This document shows, in pieces, positions 51,420-60,773 of a DNA stretch of 64,000 bases. Source of the stretch: Trebonia sp963773105. GTDB taxonomy: Bacteria; Actinomycetota; Actinomycetes; Streptosporangiales; Streptosporangiaceae. The position numbers were made by a program, and so were the translations under genes. The notes below the pieces were generated by a model, which saw only the letters and a program-made list of their open reading frames with translations, did not search any database and had not been told where the DNA came from. Numbering within the stretch: the first letter of the stretch is position 1; each line of letters opens with the position of its first letter. The stretch covers positions 1 to 64,000 of the forward strand of contig CAVZAA010000009.1 in the NCBI GenBank assembly GCA_963773105.1, read 5' to 3'.

Positions 51420-52370
51420 ATGAGCGCTTCTGCCGCGATCGAGGTCAGTCACCTGACCAAGGTTTTCGGCGCGCGGACGGCGGTGCGCGGCGTGTCCTTC
51501 ACCGTCGCGCGCGGCGAGGTGTTCGGGTTCCTCGGGCCCAACGGCGCGGGCAAGACCACGATGGTCCGGATCCTGGGCACGCTGATCGCCCCGACGGCCG
51601 GGTCCGCGTCGGTGGCGGGCATACCGCTCGGCTCGGCCGCCGAGGCGGAGCTCCGGCAGCGCATCTCGATCACGACCGAGGCGCCCGGCCTGTACAACCG
51701 GCTGACGGTGGCGGAGAACCTGGAGTTCTTCGCCCGGCTGTACGGCCTGACCGGGCGGGGCGACCGGATCTACGAGGCGCTGTCCGCCGTCGGCCTCACC
51801 GCCCGGGCGGACGACCTGTGCGGGTCGCTGTCCAAGGGGCTCAAGCAGCGCGCCTCGCTGGCCCGGTCGCTGCTCAACGACCCCGCGGTGATGTTTCTCG
51901 ACGAGCCGACCTCGGGCCTTGACCCGGCCGCCGCGCACGAGGTGCTCGGCCTGGTCAGCGGGCTGCGCGAGCGCGGGGTGACGGTCTTCCTGACCACCCA
52001 TCGGCTGGACGAGGCGGAACGGCTGTGCGACCGGGTGGCGATCATGAACACCAGCCTGCGGACCATCGGCACCCCCGACGAGCTGCGCCGGACGCTGTTC
52101 TCCCGGTCGCTCGCCGTCAGCACGGTGATACCGCTCGAACAGCCGGACAAGGTATTCGACGGCCTCCCGGCGGTGCAGGGCTGGCAGCCGGCATCCTCGG
52201 ATGGAACGGCGGGCTACCTGCTGACGGTGACCGACCCGGCGGCGGCGGCGCCCGCGGTTACCAGGGCCCTGGTGGCCGCCGGGGCGGACGTCCTGTCGAT
52301 CAGCGAGACGCGCCATTCGCTCGAGGACGTCTACCTGGAACTGATCGATCAGCAGGAGAGCCCGTCATGA
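51420..52370 (+). CDS. ABC-2 exporter ATP-binding protein
   Basis: Walker A (FLGPNGAGKTTMVRI), signature (CGSLSKGLKQRASLARSLL), Walker B (VMFLDEPTSGLDP) and H-loop (VFLTTHRLDEAERLC) are all present in a 316-residue protein of the DrrA/NatA group. It powers export by the permease encoded directly downstream, with which it overlaps by four bases (ATGA). The substrate cannot be told from sequence. Confidence 0.95.
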   Translation: MSASAAIEVSHLTKVFGARTAVRGVSFTVARGEVFGFLGPNGAGKTTMVRILGTLIAPTAGSASVAGIPLGSAAEAELRQRISITTEAPGLYNRLTVAENLEFFARLYGLTGRGDRIYEALSAVGLTARADDLCGSLSKGLKQRASLARSLLNDPAVMFLDEPTSGLDPAAAHEVLGLVSGLRERGVTVFLTTHRLDEAERLCDRVAIMNTSLRTIGTPDELRRTLFSRSLAVSTVIPLEQPDKVFDGLPAVQGWQPASSDGTAGYLLTVTDPAAAAPAVTRALVAAGADVLSISETRHSLEDVYLELIDQQESPS

Positions 52371-53158
52371 TCAACGCGAACCGCACCGGCGCGGTGGTCC
52401 GCAAGGAACTGGCGGACTTCCGGCGCAACCGGCTCATCGTCATCACCGCGTCGATTCTGCCGGTCGTCTTCCTCATCAGCCCGACCGCCAGCATCCTCGC
52501 GATTCACGCGTCGGCCTCGAGCGCGCTGCTGTCCAGGCGCGTCGGCTATTCGCTGTTCCTGCCGCTAGTCGTCCCGCTCTTCGTCCCCGCCACGATGAGC
52601 GCGTACTCGGTCGTCGGCGAGCGCGAGCAGGGCACGCTCGAGCCGGTTCTCACCACGCCGATCACCCGGGTCGAACTCCTGCTGGGCAAGGCCGTGGCGA
52701 TCTTCCTGCCCGCGGTGGTCGTCGCCTACATCACGTTCGGCGTCTTCCTGGCGATCGTCGCGCTCTTCGCCGACGCCCCGGTCGCCTCCGCGATGTGGCA
52801 CGCGCCGCAGCTGCCGGCCGAGGTCCTCTTCATCCCGCTGCTGGCAGCGTGGGCGATCTGGGTTGGCCTGGCGATCTCCTCGTATGTGACCGAGACCCGC
52901 GTCGCGCAGCAGCTCAGCGTCCTGGCCAGCCTCCCGCCGCTGGCGCTCATCTCGCTCATGTCGTTCCAGGTCATCACCCCGTCGTTCGGGCTGGCGGCGG
53001 CCCTGGCGGGCGGCCTGCTGGTGATCGACTGCGGCGCCTGCTTCGTGGTGGCGCGGCTGTTCGACCGCGAGCGTCTCGTCACCGGATCCAGGCCGGTCCG
53101 GCCCGCGCCCGCCCCCGGCACCGTCCGCCAGCTCCCCCCGGTAAGCGGCTCCTCCTAA
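52367..53158 (+). CDS. ABC-2 exporter permease
   Basis: The 263-residue protein has six hydrophobic helices with the ABC-2 membrane signature (RRNRLIVITASILPVVFLISP, VVGEREQGTLEPVLTTPITRVELLLGKAVAIFLPAVVVAYITFGV). The GEREQGTLEPLLxTP motif is typical of NatB-type permeases. Its ATG overlaps the stop of the ATPase gene, so the two form one exporter of unknown substrate. Confidence 0.93.
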   Translation: MINANRTGAVVRKELADFRRNRLIVITASILPVVFLISPTASILAIHASASSALLSRRVGYSLFLPLVVPLFVPATMSAYSVVGEREQGTLEPVLTTPITRVELLLGKAVAIFLPAVVVAYITFGVFLAIVALFADAPVASAMWHAPQLPAEVLFIPLLAAWAIWVGLAISSYVTETRVAQQLSVLASLPPLALISLMSFQVITPSFGLAAALAGGLLVIDCGACFVVARLFDRERLVTGSRPVRPAPAPGTVRQLPPVSGSS

Positions 53159-53222
53159 CCGAGAGCCCCCGCCCGAGCCGGGGCGATGCGACGCGCGCCC
53201 GGCTCGGGCGGATAATCGGTCT

Positions 53223-55118
53223 ATGCCCGGAATGCGACTGGCACTGGCGGCCGTGATCGCGGGCTGCTGCGCGGCCATGGCGCTGGCCGCTGTCGGCGAC
53301 CCGCAGGGCCCGGTGCCGCAGGCCGGCGACCGGCCCGCGCGGACGGCGCCCGCACCGGTCCGACCGCGGCCGCCGATCGTCGTGCCGCAGCTGGCGGCGG
53401 TGCCCCCGGCCGGGCCGCTGGCCGACCCGGGGCCTGCCGTCCGTTCGTCGCCCGCGTCCGCTGCGGCGCGGGCGTGCGGCGAGCTTCCCCGGTTCAGCGC
53501 GGCGACGGCAGACGAGATCATGGCCGGACGGCTGACGATCGCGCCGTTCCCCGCCGTCGCCATCGACCCGCACCAGGACGGGGACGTCAACTGGACGCTC
53601 AACCCGTTCGGCAACCCGACCTGGGGCCAGGACTTCAGGTCCGGCAGCTGGATCGAGGACCTGGTCGCGGGCTACCTCGCGGGCGGCCCGCAGGCCGGCG
53701 CCTATCTGGCCAGGGCGAAGCTGCTCGCGGTGGGCTGGCTGCGCGCGCTGCCGGCCTCCGGCCGGGACCCGAGCACGCTCGTCTGCATCGCGCAGGCGTT
53801 CCCCGGACAGTCGTGGATCATCGACCAGATCCCGCCGACCGTGGACTACTACGCGGCGCACTGGATGGGCGCCTGGAATCACGGCCTGATGCAGGACATC
53901 AAGCTGCTCCGCATCGGCTGCGGGTACCCGCCCGCAGCGTTCGGCGGCGACGCCCTGCGCTGGCGCCAGGCGGCGGTCGCGCAGCTGGTCGCCGCGTTCG
54001 CGCCGAACCCGCTGGGACCCGCGATCGACGCCCAGGGGGCGGTCAACGAGCAGGCGACGCTGTACGAGGACTTCGTTTACCACCTGTGGCAGACCGCGCT
54101 GCCCGCGCTCGCCGCCTGCGGCTACCGGCTGCCCGGCTGGATCACGGCCAGGATCGCCCTGCTGCCTGCGTTCCTTGGCTACGCGACCGAGCCCGACGGC
54201 GACCTGGTGCAGATCGGCGACAGCTACATCGAGCGCCCGGCGACGTCGCCCCGCGGTCACGCCCTGGTCGCCGTCTACGCGCAGGCGGGCTACGTGTTCG
54301 GGCGGTCGGGGTGGACGCCGGCCGCGTCGTTCTACTCGCTGCGGTTCGGGCCCGGACGGGAGGTTCACGGGCACGACGACCACATGGGCCTCACCTACTA
54401 CTCCCGCGGGCGCGACCTCATCGTGGACGCCGGGCACTACGGCTACACCGCCACGCCGTACCGGGCCTGGCTGCAGTCGCCGGAGGGGGCGAGCACGCTG
54501 GTGCTGCCGGGCGTTCCGTTCTCCGCCGCTGCCGCCACGTCCCTGGTCGCCGACCAGATCGGCCGGTACGGTCAGTTCTACGAGCTCTACGACACCGCCT
54601 TCGACGGCGACCCCCGGTACCGGTCGGTGTACGTCAGCCAGCGGCCAGATCTGATGCTGGTCTTCGACCGGGCCCAGGGCGGCTCGGCGGCGTCCGCCTA
54701 CTCGCAGCTGTGGCACCTGGACCCGGGCCTGCAGGTGACCAAGGTCGGGCCTTCGTCCGCCATCGCGTCGGCGCCGGGTACCACGTTGTCGCTGGCGCAG
54801 GTGGCGCTGCCCGGCCAGGTCATACCGCCCGGCTCGACGCAGGTGACCAGCGGTCAGACCGGCCCATACCAAGGCTGGGTGTCGCACCAGATGCTGCAGC
54901 AGATCCCGGCCGACGTCGTGACGATGACCAGGAGCGGGCCGTCGGCCGCCATCCTCACCCTGCTGATCCCCACCGCACCGGGTACCCGGGTGGCGTACTC
55001 CGTCACCGGCCCGTCACCCGGCCCGTATCGGCTCAGCGTCACGGTCGGCGCGACCGCGACCTCGTACACCATCACCGCGGACGGCATCATCAGCCCGGCG
55101 TCGCCTGGCAGCGCCTGA
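53223..55118 (+). CDS. Secreted heparinase II/III-like polysaccharide lyase
   Basis: A signal peptide (MRLALAAVIAGCCAAMALAAVG) and Pro-rich linker precede an alpha/alpha toroid (INWTLNP-like VNWTLNPFGNPTWGQDFRSGSW, HWMGAWNHGLMQDIKLLRIGCGYP) and a beta-sandwich beginning SLRFGPGREVHGHDDHMGLTYYSRGRDLIVDAGHYGY. The latter carries the His-rich motif of heparinase II/III-type lyases. Length is 631 residues. It should depolymerise an acidic polysaccharide outside the cell; the substrate is unknown. It stands alone, followed by a repeat-rich intergenic region. Confidence 0.85.
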   Translation: MPGMRLALAAVIAGCCAAMALAAVGDPQGPVPQAGDRPARTAPAPVRPRPPIVVPQLAAVPPAGPLADPGPAVRSSPASAAARACGELPRFSAATADEIMAGRLTIAPFPAVAIDPHQDGDVNWTLNPFGNPTWGQDFRSGSWIEDLVAGYLAGGPQAGAYLARAKLLAVGWLRALPASGRDPSTLVCIAQAFPGQSWIIDQIPPTVDYYAAHWMGAWNHGLMQDIKLLRIGCGYPPAAFGGDALRWRQAAVAQLVAAFAPNPLGPAIDAQGAVNEQATLYEDFVYHLWQTALPALAACGYRLPGWITARIALLPAFLGYATEPDGDLVQIGDSYIERPATSPRGHALVAVYAQAGYVFGRSGWTPAASFYSLRFGPGREVHGHDDHMGLTYYSRGRDLIVDAGHYGYTATPYRAWLQSPEGASTLVLPGVPFSAAAATSLVADQIGRYGQFYELYDTAFDGDPRYRSVYVSQRPDLMLVFDRAQGGSAASAYSQLWHLDPGLQVTKVGPSSAIASAPGTTLSLAQVALPGQVIPPGSTQVTSGQTGPYQGWVSHQMLQQIPADVVTMTRSGPSAAILTLLIPTAPGTRVAYSVTGPSPGPYRLSVTVGATATSYTITADGIISPASPGSA

Positions 55119-55437
55119 AGGGTCTGGGCGGCAGACGACCGGACCTCGGTCGCCCGCGCGCCTCGCGCCTCCCGCCAGCTTTCTATCGGTTCTGACCATT
55201 TTTTCCGCTTTCTATCGGTTCTGACCGCTTTAGTGGTCAAAACTGATAGAGAGATGAATCGTATGGTCAGAACCGATAGCTAGGTGCACGCCGGCTGTGG
55301 CAGGTGTGAAGGATGAGCCGGGCGGTGCGAGCGCCGTTGACCACGCGGTCGGCGTCGGTGGCGCAGCCGGCCGAAGCCGCTGACGGCTGGGGTCGGTGGC
55401 GTCGTTGACAGGGCCCCGTGGGATCCGCCGGTGGCTG
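55119..55437. other. Convergent intergenic region with four 15-bp repeats
   Basis: The 319 bases between the heparinase gene and argG hold no gene. The left part carries the repeat array at 55183-55279; the remainder is GC-rich and unremarkable. Confidence 0.6.
55183..55279. repeat. Nested inverted and direct repeats of CTATCGGTTCTGACC
   Basis: The 15-mer occurs forward at 55183 and 55212 and reversed at 55235 (two mismatches) and 55265. The outer pair is a perfect inverted repeat and the inner pair folds into a hairpin with an 8-base loop. The location between convergent genes suits a bidirectional terminator, but the double nesting is unusual. Confidence 0.85.
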
Positions 55438-56892
55438 CTAGTCGGTGCCGGATTCCATGGCGGCGCGGTCGAGGAGCTCGTCGTCGTTGGCCCGGCCGTC
55501 GGATGCGATCGCCTCGGCCCCGCCCGCCGGCATGGACCCGATGAGCTCGTCCGGCGTGGGCTGGAGGGCTGTTCCCGCGCCGATCAGGGCCGCGTGGCCG
55601 CCGCCGAACATGCCCAGGCCCGCGTACTGCTCGAGCTTGGCCCGGGAGTCCGCGATGTCGAGGTTGCGCATGGTCAGCTGGCCGATCCGGTCCGCCGGGC
55701 CGAAAGCCGCGTCCTCCACCCGCTCCATCGACAGCTTGTCCGGGTGGTAGCTGAACGCCGGCCCGCTGGTGTCGAGGATTGAGTAGTCCTCGCCCCGCCG
55801 AAGCCGGAGCGTCACAGTCCCGGTCACCGCGGTGCCGACCCAGCGCTGCAGCGACTCGCGGATCATCAGCGCCTGCGGATCGAGCCAGCGGCCCTCGTAG
55901 AGCAGCCGGCCGAGCTTGCGGCCCTCGTTGTGGTACGCGGCGAGGGTGTCCTCGTTGTGGATCGCGCAGACCAGACGCTCGTAGGCCGCGTGCAGGAGCG
56001 CCATACCCGGCGCCTCGTAGATGCCGCGCGACTTGGCCTCGATGATCCGGTTCTCGATCTGGTCGGACATGCCGAGGCCGTGGCGGCCGCCGATCGCGTT
56101 GGCCTCGAGCACCAGGTCGACCGCCGACCCGAACTCCTTGCCGTTGACCGCGACCGGGCGGCCGCGCTCGAACGTGATCGTGACGTCCTCGGCGGCGATC
56201 TCGACCGACGGGTCCCAGAACCGCACGCCCATGATGGGGTCGACGATCTCGACGTTGGCGTCGAGATGCTCGAGCGACTTGGCCTCGTGGGTGGCGCCCC
56301 AGATGTTCGCGTCGGTCGAGTACGCCTTCTCCTTGCTCGACCGGTAGGGCAGGCTCCGGTCGGCCAGCCACTGCGACATCTCCGCCCGCCCGCCCAGCTC
56401 GGCCACGAAGGTGGCGTCCAGCCAGGGCTTGTAGATCCGCAGGCCCGGGTTAGCGAGCAGCCCGTAGCGGTAGAACCGCTCGATGTCGTTGCCCTTGTAG
56501 GTGGAGCCATCGCCCCAGATCTGCACCTGGTCGGCCAGCATGGCCCGGACCAGCAGCGTGCCGGTGACCGCCCGGCCCAGCGGGGTGGTGTTGAAGTAGC
56601 CGCGCCCGCCGGACCTGATGTGGAACGCGCCGCAGGTCAGCGCGGCCAGCCCCTCCTCCACGAGGGCGGCCTTGCAATCGACCAGCCGGGCCCCCTCGGC
56701 GCCATAGGCGCTGGCCCGGCCGGGCACCGACGCGATGTCGGGCTCGTCGTACTGGCCGAGGTCGGCGGTATAGGTGTAGGGCACCGCTCCCTTCTCGCGC
56801 ATCCACGCGACCGCAACCGACGTGTCGAGGCCGCCGGAGAAGGCGATTCCGACGCGTTCACCGACAGGCAGGGAGGCGAGCACCTTAGTCAT
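55438..56892 (-). CDS. argG: Argininosuccinate synthase (long, E. coli type)
   Basis: The 484-residue protein has the N-type ATP pyrophosphatase P-loop (VGIAFSGGLDTSVAVAWMREKG), then YTADLGQYDEPD, YFNTTPLGRAVTGTLLVRAML, WGDGSTYKGNDIERFYRYG and KPWLDATFVAELGG, the sequence pattern of the longer ArgG subclass. It condenses citrulline and aspartate to argininosuccinate. The ATG at 56892 was chosen because ARG boxes begin only four bases upstream; an ATG six codons earlier would lie inside them. No argH follows. Confidence 0.95.
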   Translation of the reverse strand: MTKVLASLPVGERVGIAFSGGLDTSVAVAWMREKGAVPYTYTADLGQYDEPDIASVPGRASAYGAEGARLVDCKAALVEEGLAALTCGAFHIRSGGRGYFNTTPLGRAVTGTLLVRAMLADQVQIWGDGSTYKGNDIERFYRYGLLANPGLRIYKPWLDATFVAELGGRAEMSQWLADRSLPYRSSKEKAYSTDANIWGATHEAKSLEHLDANVEIVDPIMGVRFWDPSVEIAAEDVTITFERGRPVAVNGKEFGSAVDLVLEANAIGGRHGLGMSDQIENRIIEAKSRGIYEAPGMALLHAAYERLVCAIHNEDTLAAYHNEGRKLGRLLYEGRWLDPQALMIRESLQRWVGTAVTGTVTLRLRRGEDYSILDTSGPAFSYHPDKLSMERVEDAAFGPADRIGQLTMRNLDIADSRAKLEQYAGLGMFGGGHAALIGAGTALQPTPDELIGSMPAGGAEAIASDGRANDDELLDRAAMESGTD

Positions 56893-56895
56893 GGA

Positions 56896-56929
56896 TGAAA
56901 TTATATGCACACTACTGCATGATCATGCA
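56896..56929. promoter_or_regulatory. Tandem ARG boxes (ArgR operator)
   Basis: TGAAATTATATGCA (56896-56909) and the perfect palindrome TGCATGATCATGCA (56916-56929) are 20 bases apart centre to centre, the spacing of paired ARG boxes. They overlap the argG leader and should mediate arginine repression. Confidence 0.8.
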
Positions 56930-57187
56930 ACACGTTCGGCCGCCCGTTCGCGCCTGGCCGCCAGCGCCCGCCGCGCCGAGGTCCCCACGCCGGCCCGACG
57001 CTGCGCCTGCGTAACTCGCGCACCGCTGGCATTCGATCATCCGTCTGTGGTCGTCGCGCGTCTCCATTGCCGACAAATCACTTTATGGCTGGAATGCACC
57101 TATTTACCGTAAAACGCTAAGTAGGTAATTCTTCCTGCTTTACGATGCCGCATATCCGCCTGTAGGCCGCAACTCAGGAGAAGTACC

Positions 57188-58183
57188 GTGTTCCCCTCAC
57201 GAATGCGCATTCTCGCACCGTCCCTGGCTATAGCCCTGCTAGCCCTGACGGGCTGCGGCGGCCTGACAATTAACCAAGGCAGTACTAGTCAAAACGGGCT
57301 AGAAAAGACGACCCTGAACGTGGCCGTCGTGCCTGCGGTCGATTCGGCCGGATTCTTCGTCGCACTGCACGAGGGGCTGTTCAAGGCCCGGGGCCTGACG
57401 ATTAACTACACGCCCGCCGTGAGCAGCGACGAGGTGATCAACCAGCAGGTGTCCGGCCAGTACGACATCACCGGCGGTAACTACGTCTCCTACATCCAGC
57501 ACTACGTGCAGCAGCACCAGCCGCTGGAGATCATCGCCGAGGGCTCGGTGATGCAGGAGGGCACGCAGGCGATCTACACGATGCCGAACTCGAAGATCAA
57601 GACGCTGGCCGGGCTCAAGGGTCACGTACTCGGCATTAACGCCCCCTTCAACATCAACTACCTGCTGGCCGCCTCGGTGCTGACCGAGAACGGGATCAAG
57701 CTGTCCGCGGTGCACTTCCCCGCCGCGCCGATCCCCTTCCCGACGATGGCGGCCGCGCTCGCCGCCGGGAAGGTCGCCGCGGCGGCCATGCCCGAGCCGT
57801 TCGCCACCGCCGCCGAGCAGCAGTACGGCGTGGTCACCCTGTCCGACCTCAACCAGGGCGCGACCGAGAGCTTCCCCATCCAGGGCTACGTGGTCACCAA
57901 GTCCTGGGCAGAGCAGAACCCGGGCACCCTGAAGGCATTCGTCGCCGCTCTCACCCAAGGCCAGGAGATCGCCGACACCAGCCGATCCGCGATCGAGCAG
58001 GCCATGGAGTCCCTGAAGGGCCCGCCGAACGGCCAGATCCCGCCGATCATCGCCGCGGTCATGGCCGTCAACATCTACCCGACCGCGATCAACAAGGTCC
58101 GGATCCAGCGCGTGGCCGACGTCATGTACCAGTTCGGCCTGCTGAAGTCCCCGTTCAACGTCTCCCCGATGATCGGTCCCTGA
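57188..58183 (+). CDS. ABC transporter substrate-binding lipoprotein (SsuA/NMT1 type)
   Basis: The protein has a lipoprotein signal peptide ending LLALTGCGG and an NMT1/THI5-like binding domain: LNVAVVPAVDSAGFFVALHEGLFKARGL, TGGNYVSYIQHYVQQ, LAGLKGHVLGINAPFNINYLLAASVL and AMPEPFATAAEQQYG. Members bind nitrate, sulfonates, taurine or pyrimidine precursors. Length is 331 residues. The GTG follows CAGGAGAAGTACC. No permease or ATPase gene is adjacent, so its transporter partners are elsewhere or lost. The 258 bases upstream hold its promoter (AT-rich around 57070-57130). Confidence 0.9.
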   Translation: MFPSRMRILAPSLAIALLALTGCGGLTINQGSTSQNGLEKTTLNVAVVPAVDSAGFFVALHEGLFKARGLTINYTPAVSSDEVINQQVSGQYDITGGNYVSYIQHYVQQHQPLEIIAEGSVMQEGTQAIYTMPNSKIKTLAGLKGHVLGINAPFNINYLLAASVLTENGIKLSAVHFPAAPIPFPTMAAALAAGKVAAAAMPEPFATAAEQQYGVVTLSDLNQGATESFPIQGYVVTKSWAEQNPGTLKAFVAALTQGQEIADTSRSAIEQAMESLKGPPNGQIPPIIAAVMAVNIYPTAINKVRIQRVADVMYQFGLLKSPFNVSPMIGP

Positions 58184-58190
58184 CGCACCG

Positions 58191-59174
58191 TTAACCCCGC
58201 GGGTCGGCCGGCTCGCCCCCGCCGGCGCTCTCCCGGCCGTCGCCGGCGTCCATCCGGTAGCGGCGGAAGGCCGGGAGCGCCAGCCCGATGACGGCCGTGC
58301 TCGCGATCACCAGCAGGCCCCCCGAGAGCGCGCTGATCACCGGGGTGGCCAGGGTGCGCGGGTCACCGCCGAACCGCTCCGCGTTGAGCGCCGGGAACAG
58401 CGACGTCGGCAGCCCGAAGAACGTCGCGCAGACATCGGTCAGGAACGCCCCCGCCAGCACCGGGGTCCGCCCGATGAACGAGAAACCGGCCGCGACAGAG
58501 GAAACCAGGGACCGTTCGGAATGACCTGATTGTGGATTTTCGCTGGTGAGCGACTTCGGGAGAGAACCGACTCCGTACAGCGCGCAGCCAAACGACACGG
58601 TGTCGATGAGATAGCAGGCCCGCAGGCCCAGGTGCGGCGCGCCGGCCACCAGGCCGGCCAGGGCCGGGCCGGCGATCATCATGACCTGGAAGGAGATCCG
58701 CTGCAGGGCCTGCGCGGCGGCGAGCTGGCCGGCCGGCAGCAGGGCCGGGGTGAGCGACCGGCGCCCCGGCTCGTTGACCGCCGCGACCGCCGACGTGATC
58801 GCGGCGAGCGCGTACAGCAGGCCGACCTGGTTCAGGCCGACCCAGGCCTGGACGGTGAGCGCGGCCGAGATCGCCGCCAGGGCGCAGGTGCAGACGAGCA
58901 CCAGCCGCCGGGTGTCGAGCGCGTCGATCAGCGCCCCGCCGAACAGGCCCACCGCGAGCAGCGGCAGCAGCGTGACCAGGGCGATGAGCCCCACCGCGGC
59001 CGTCGACCGGGTGAGGTCCCACACCTGCAGGGTGACGGCGAACGAGGTCATCGCGCCGCCGACCGCCGACAGGGTGGACCCGGCCCACAGCCGTCGGAAG
59101 GCCGGCGACTCTCGCAGCGGGGTCAGGTCTGCGAGGAGTTTCACGGGTGACGATCGTACGGCAGGTGCCGCCAT
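58191..59174 (-). CDS. EntS-like MFS transporter with internal deletion
   Basis: The N-terminal two-thirds are a normal EntS/MFS_3-type permease (AFRRLWAGSTLSAVGGAMTSFAVTLQVWDLTRSTAAVGLIAL, GGALIDALDTRRLVLVC, AAVNEPGRRSLTPALLPAG). After FPALNAERFGGDPRTLA it jumps in frame to TPVISALSGGLLVIASTAVIGLALPAFRRYRMD, the last helix of the family. About 85-90 residues (two to four helices) are missing and the total is 327 residues instead of about 420. The frame is open, but transport is doubtful. GTG 59144 is an alternative start. Confidence 0.8.
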   Translation of the reverse strand: MAAPAVRSSPVKLLADLTPLRESPAFRRLWAGSTLSAVGGAMTSFAVTLQVWDLTRSTAAVGLIALVTLLPLLAVGLFGGALIDALDTRRLVLVCTCALAAISAALTVQAWVGLNQVGLLYALAAITSAVAAVNEPGRRSLTPALLPAGQLAAAQALQRISFQVMMIAGPALAGLVAGAPHLGLRACYLIDTVSFGCALYGVGSLPKSLTSENPQSGHSERSLVSSVAAGFSFIGRTPVLAGAFLTDVCATFFGLPTSLFPALNAERFGGDPRTLATPVISALSGGLLVIASTAVIGLALPAFRRYRMDAGDGRESAGGGEPADPRG

Positions 59175-59263
59175 GCGCCGGGCTATTAAATGCGGTCATA
59201 TCGAACGGACCGTTGCTCCGCGTTCTCGGACATAACGGACCCGGCGGCGTTGTTGCGGGTGAG

Positions 59264-60703
59264 GTGATTACCGCGCGGCACCGGTCAACGGCCCTGCTCG
59301 TCTCCGGCTGCTACTTCATGGAGATGCTCGACGGGACCATCGTCACCACCGCGGCGCCGCGGATCGGGGCGTCGCTGCACGCCCCGGCGACCGAGATCGG
59401 CCTGGTCGTCACCGCCTACCTGCTCACGCTGGCGGTGCTGATCCCGCTGTCGGGCTGGCTGACCAGGCGGCTCGGCAATCGCGTGGTCTTCCTGACCGCG
59501 ATCGCGCTGTTCACCTGCGCGTCGGTCGGCTGCGCGGCCAGTGGGTCGCTGGGCGAGCTGGTCGCGTTTCGGGTGCTGCAGGGCGCCGGCGGGGCGATGA
59601 TGGTGCCGGTCGGCCGGATGATGGTGCTGTCGAAGGCCGACAAGGGCGACATCCTGCGGCTCACCTCCTACGTGGTCTGGCCCGGGCTGCTCGCGCCGGT
59701 GATCGCACCGCTGGCGGGCGGGCTCATCACCACCTACGCCTCCTGGCACTGGATCTTCCTGATCAACGCGCCGCTCGGCGTGGTCGCGTTCGCGCTGGCC
59801 TGGCGGCTGGTCCGCGACGGGCGCGACGAGGCCGTCCCCCCGCCGCTGGACTGGACGGGCATGGCGCTCACCGGGGTCGGCCTGGGCGGGCTCACCTACG
59901 CCGCGCACCTGGTCTCGATGCCCGCCCCGCCGGTGGCCGAGACCGCGCTCTGCTTCGCCGGGTCGGCGGCCCTGCTCGCCGCCGCCTTCTGGCACCTGCG
60001 CCGCGCGCCGCACCCGCTGCTCAACCTGCGGACACTCGCCAGCCCCACCTTCCGGGTTACCCAGTTCGGCGGCACCGGCTACATGCTGGTGGTCGGCTCG
60101 ATGCCGTTCCTGCTGCCGCTGCTGTTCCAGACCGAGTTCGGCTGGTCGCCGGTCAAGTCGGGTGCGCTCACCGCGTTCGTGTTCGCCGGGAACGTGGGGA
60201 TCAAGCCGGCCACCACGCCGCTGATCAACCGGTTCGGGTTCCGATCGGTGCTCGTCCTCTCCGCGCTCGGCACGGCGGTGCTGGTCGCGGCGCTCGGGTT
60301 CACCACCGCCTCGACCCCGGTCGCGGTGATCGCGCTGCTGGCGCTGGCCAGCGGCGTCACCCGGTCGACCGGGTTCACCGTCTACACCACGGTCGGCCTG
60401 GCGGACATGCCGGCCGAGCTGATGCGCGACGCCAACACCTTCGCGGCCACGTCGATGCAGCTCGCGGCCGGCCTGGCGATCGCGGCCAGCACGGTGGCGC
60501 TGCGCATCGGCGGTGCGGTCACCGGCAGCCCGGCAGGCGGGCCGGCGGGCGGCAGCGCCAGCCAGGGCGCCTTCACGGTCGCGTTCTGCCTGCTCGCCCT
60601 CATCGCGGTCGGCTGCGCGGCCGAGGCGCTGCGGATGGACCCGCGGGCCGGCGACGCCGCCCGCCGGCCCCGCGCCGCCGCCCGCGCGAGCCCGTGGAAG
60701 TAA
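59264..60703 (+). CDS. DHA2-family MFS drug exporter
   Basis: The protein has 14 helices and DHA2 motifs: GCYFMEMLDGTIVTTAAPRIGASLHA, PLSGWLTRRLGNRVVFLTAIALF, RVLQGAGGAMMVPVGRMMVL and APVIAPLAGGLITTYASWHWIFLINAPLG. Starting at the GTG (59264) gives 479 residues. An upstream ATG (59147) would add 39 residues that overlap the divergent MFS gene and run through a TCGAACGGACCGTT operator-like site (59198-59211), so the GTG is preferred. It likely exports toxic small molecules. Confidence 0.9.
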   Translation: MITARHRSTALLVSGCYFMEMLDGTIVTTAAPRIGASLHAPATEIGLVVTAYLLTLAVLIPLSGWLTRRLGNRVVFLTAIALFTCASVGCAASGSLGELVAFRVLQGAGGAMMVPVGRMMVLSKADKGDILRLTSYVVWPGLLAPVIAPLAGGLITTYASWHWIFLINAPLGVVAFALAWRLVRDGRDEAVPPPLDWTGMALTGVGLGGLTYAAHLVSMPAPPVAETALCFAGSAALLAAAFWHLRRAPHPLLNLRTLASPTFRVTQFGGTGYMLVVGSMPFLLPLLFQTEFGWSPVKSGALTAFVFAGNVGIKPATTPLINRFGFRSVLVLSALGTAVLVAALGFTTASTPVAVIALLALASGVTRSTGFTVYTTVGLADMPAELMRDANTFAATSMQLAAGLAIAASTVALRIGGAVTGSPAGGPAGGSASQGAFTVAFCLLALIAVGCAAEALRMDPRAGDAARRPRAAARASPWK

Positions 60704-60773
60704 TGGCAGCTTATACAGCGCTGCCGATACCGTCTGAGCGGTCGTCCCCTCGTCGCGAAACTGGCGGTTAACG

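Noticed and set aside
53079..54887. 602-codon open frame opposite the heparinase-like gene
   Set aside because: It is rich in Arg, Gly and Val with no domain, lies wholly antisense to a protein with clear motifs, and fits the usual antisense openness of GC-rich codon use.
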